NCBI GenBank assembly: GCA_023428085.1
Contig: JAEYZK010000287.1
Coordinates: 1-12,695 of the forward strand
DNA length: 12,695 nt
Reading direction: 5' to 3'
Source: Pseudomonadota bacterium
Lineage (GTDB): Bacteria; Myxococcota; Myxococcia; Myxococcales; Anaeromyxobacteraceae
In this document: positions 12,470-12,695 of the stretch, one piece after another
Position numbering within the stretch: the stretch's first letter is position 1
Layout of the letters: each line of letters starts with the position of its first letter
Made by a program: the position numbers and the translations under genes
The notes under the pieces: model-generated
Databases searched by the model: none
Seen by the model: the letters and a program-made list of their open reading frames with translations, nothing else
Told to the model about the DNA's origin: nothing

Positions 12470-12695
12470 TCACCGGGGCCGGCTCGGCCCCGACGGCAGC
12501 TTCGCGAGCGCCTCGACGGCGGCGCGCCGCACACGGCCGTAGTAGTCGATCCGCAGCGCCTCGAGCTGCTCCGCCGCGGGCTCGTGGCGGAGGCCGGCGA
12601 GCCCGCGGGCCGCGGCGGCCCGGAGCTGCGGGCGATCGCTGGTGAGCTCCCGGGTGAGCGCCGCCGCGCCGGGCGCGCCGCCGAGCTGCGCGAGC
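12470..12695 (-). CDS. HEAT-repeat protein, C-terminal part (5' truncated at window edge)
   Basis: The frame enters from the right edge with no start and reads 74 codons to TGA at 12472-12470. It reads as short helical HEAT-like repeats: ALTRELTSDRPQLRAAAARG, then HEPAAEQLEALRIDYYGR and VRRAAVEALAKLPSG, with the typical LRAAAARGLAGL / VRRAAVEALAKL second helices. Such proteins are binding scaffolds; partner and function cannot be told from this fragment. Codon use matches the neighbours, and the reading is supported by G/C-rich third positions. It is on the same strand as rtcA and upstream of it, but 200 bp, an inverted repeat and an rtcA promoter separate them. Confidence 0.7.
   Translation of the reverse strand, partial: LAQLGGAPGAAALTRELTSDRPQLRAAAARGLAGLRHEPAAEQLEALRIDYYGRVRRAAVEALAKLPSGPSRPR

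Noticed and set aside
1..12695. Mobile elements, CRISPR arrays, toxin-antitoxin pairs, phage defence genes, tRNA genes
   Set aside because: I looked for transposase or integrase motifs, regularly spaced repeats, paired small genes with toxin folds and tRNA-like cloverleafs and saw none; base composition and codon style look uniform throughout.

Overview
The window is very G+C-rich bacterial chromosome, with third codon positions almost always G or C and tightly packed genes. Gene content and protein style (many Arg/Ala-rich soluble proteins, a PAS/GAF histidine kinase, an RNA 3'-phosphate cyclase, a beta-oxidation pair) suggest a Myxococcota / Anaeromyxobacter-like deltaproteobacterium. That placement is inference from style; no rRNA or other marker gene is present. 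I see no insertion sequence, phage gene, tRNA, CRISPR array or attachment site. I count thirteen protein genes: eleven complete, one whose start may lie off the left edge, and one C-terminal fragment at the right edge.

Left part (1-3026): a membrane-anchored patatin-like lipase (+) meets a metal-sensor-type MerR regulator (-) tail to tail with a 25-nt overlap. The regulator is divergent from ribA (GTP cyclohydrolase II, first step of riboflavin synthesis). Their 152-bp shared upstream region holds a 14-bp perfect palindrome, promoter-like elements and a small hairpin before the ribA ribosome-binding site.

Middle (3043-7079): a two-gene minus-strand operon encodes 3-hydroxyacyl-CoA dehydrogenase and then enoyl-CoA hydratase, two consecutive steps of beta-oxidation or butyrate-type metabolism, with 2 nt between them. 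It is divergent from a large soluble sensor histidine kinase (GAF-like, PAS, GAF, HisKA, HATPase) that has no response regulator beside it. The two transcription units may share overlapping -35 elements.

Right-middle (7089-9601): a likely four-gene minus-strand operon runs mrp/apbC (Fe-S scaffold ATPase), a phasin-like small protein, a small membrane-anchored protein (start overlaps the preceding stop as GTGA), and a dual-specificity protein phosphatase. A perfect 18-bp tandem duplication repeats the ribosome-binding site of the second gene. Upstream is a small lipoprotein (-), divergent from a CorA-type Mg2+ channel gene (+).

Right end (11148-12695): rtcA (RNA 3'-terminal phosphate cyclase, -) and the tail of a HEAT-repeat protein (-), separated by 200 bp with a strong GC-rich inverted repeat.

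The most interesting cross-cutting signal is promoter placement. For mrp, rtcA and, less clearly, merR and the lipoprotein gene, a -10-like element lies only 6-9 nt before the start codon. This suggests leaderless or near-leaderless mRNAs, while neighbouring genes (ribA, corA, hbd, the phasin-like gene) carry good Shine-Dalgarno sites. I found no clearly new multi-gene system; the Mrp/phasin-like/phosphatase operon is the nearest candidate.
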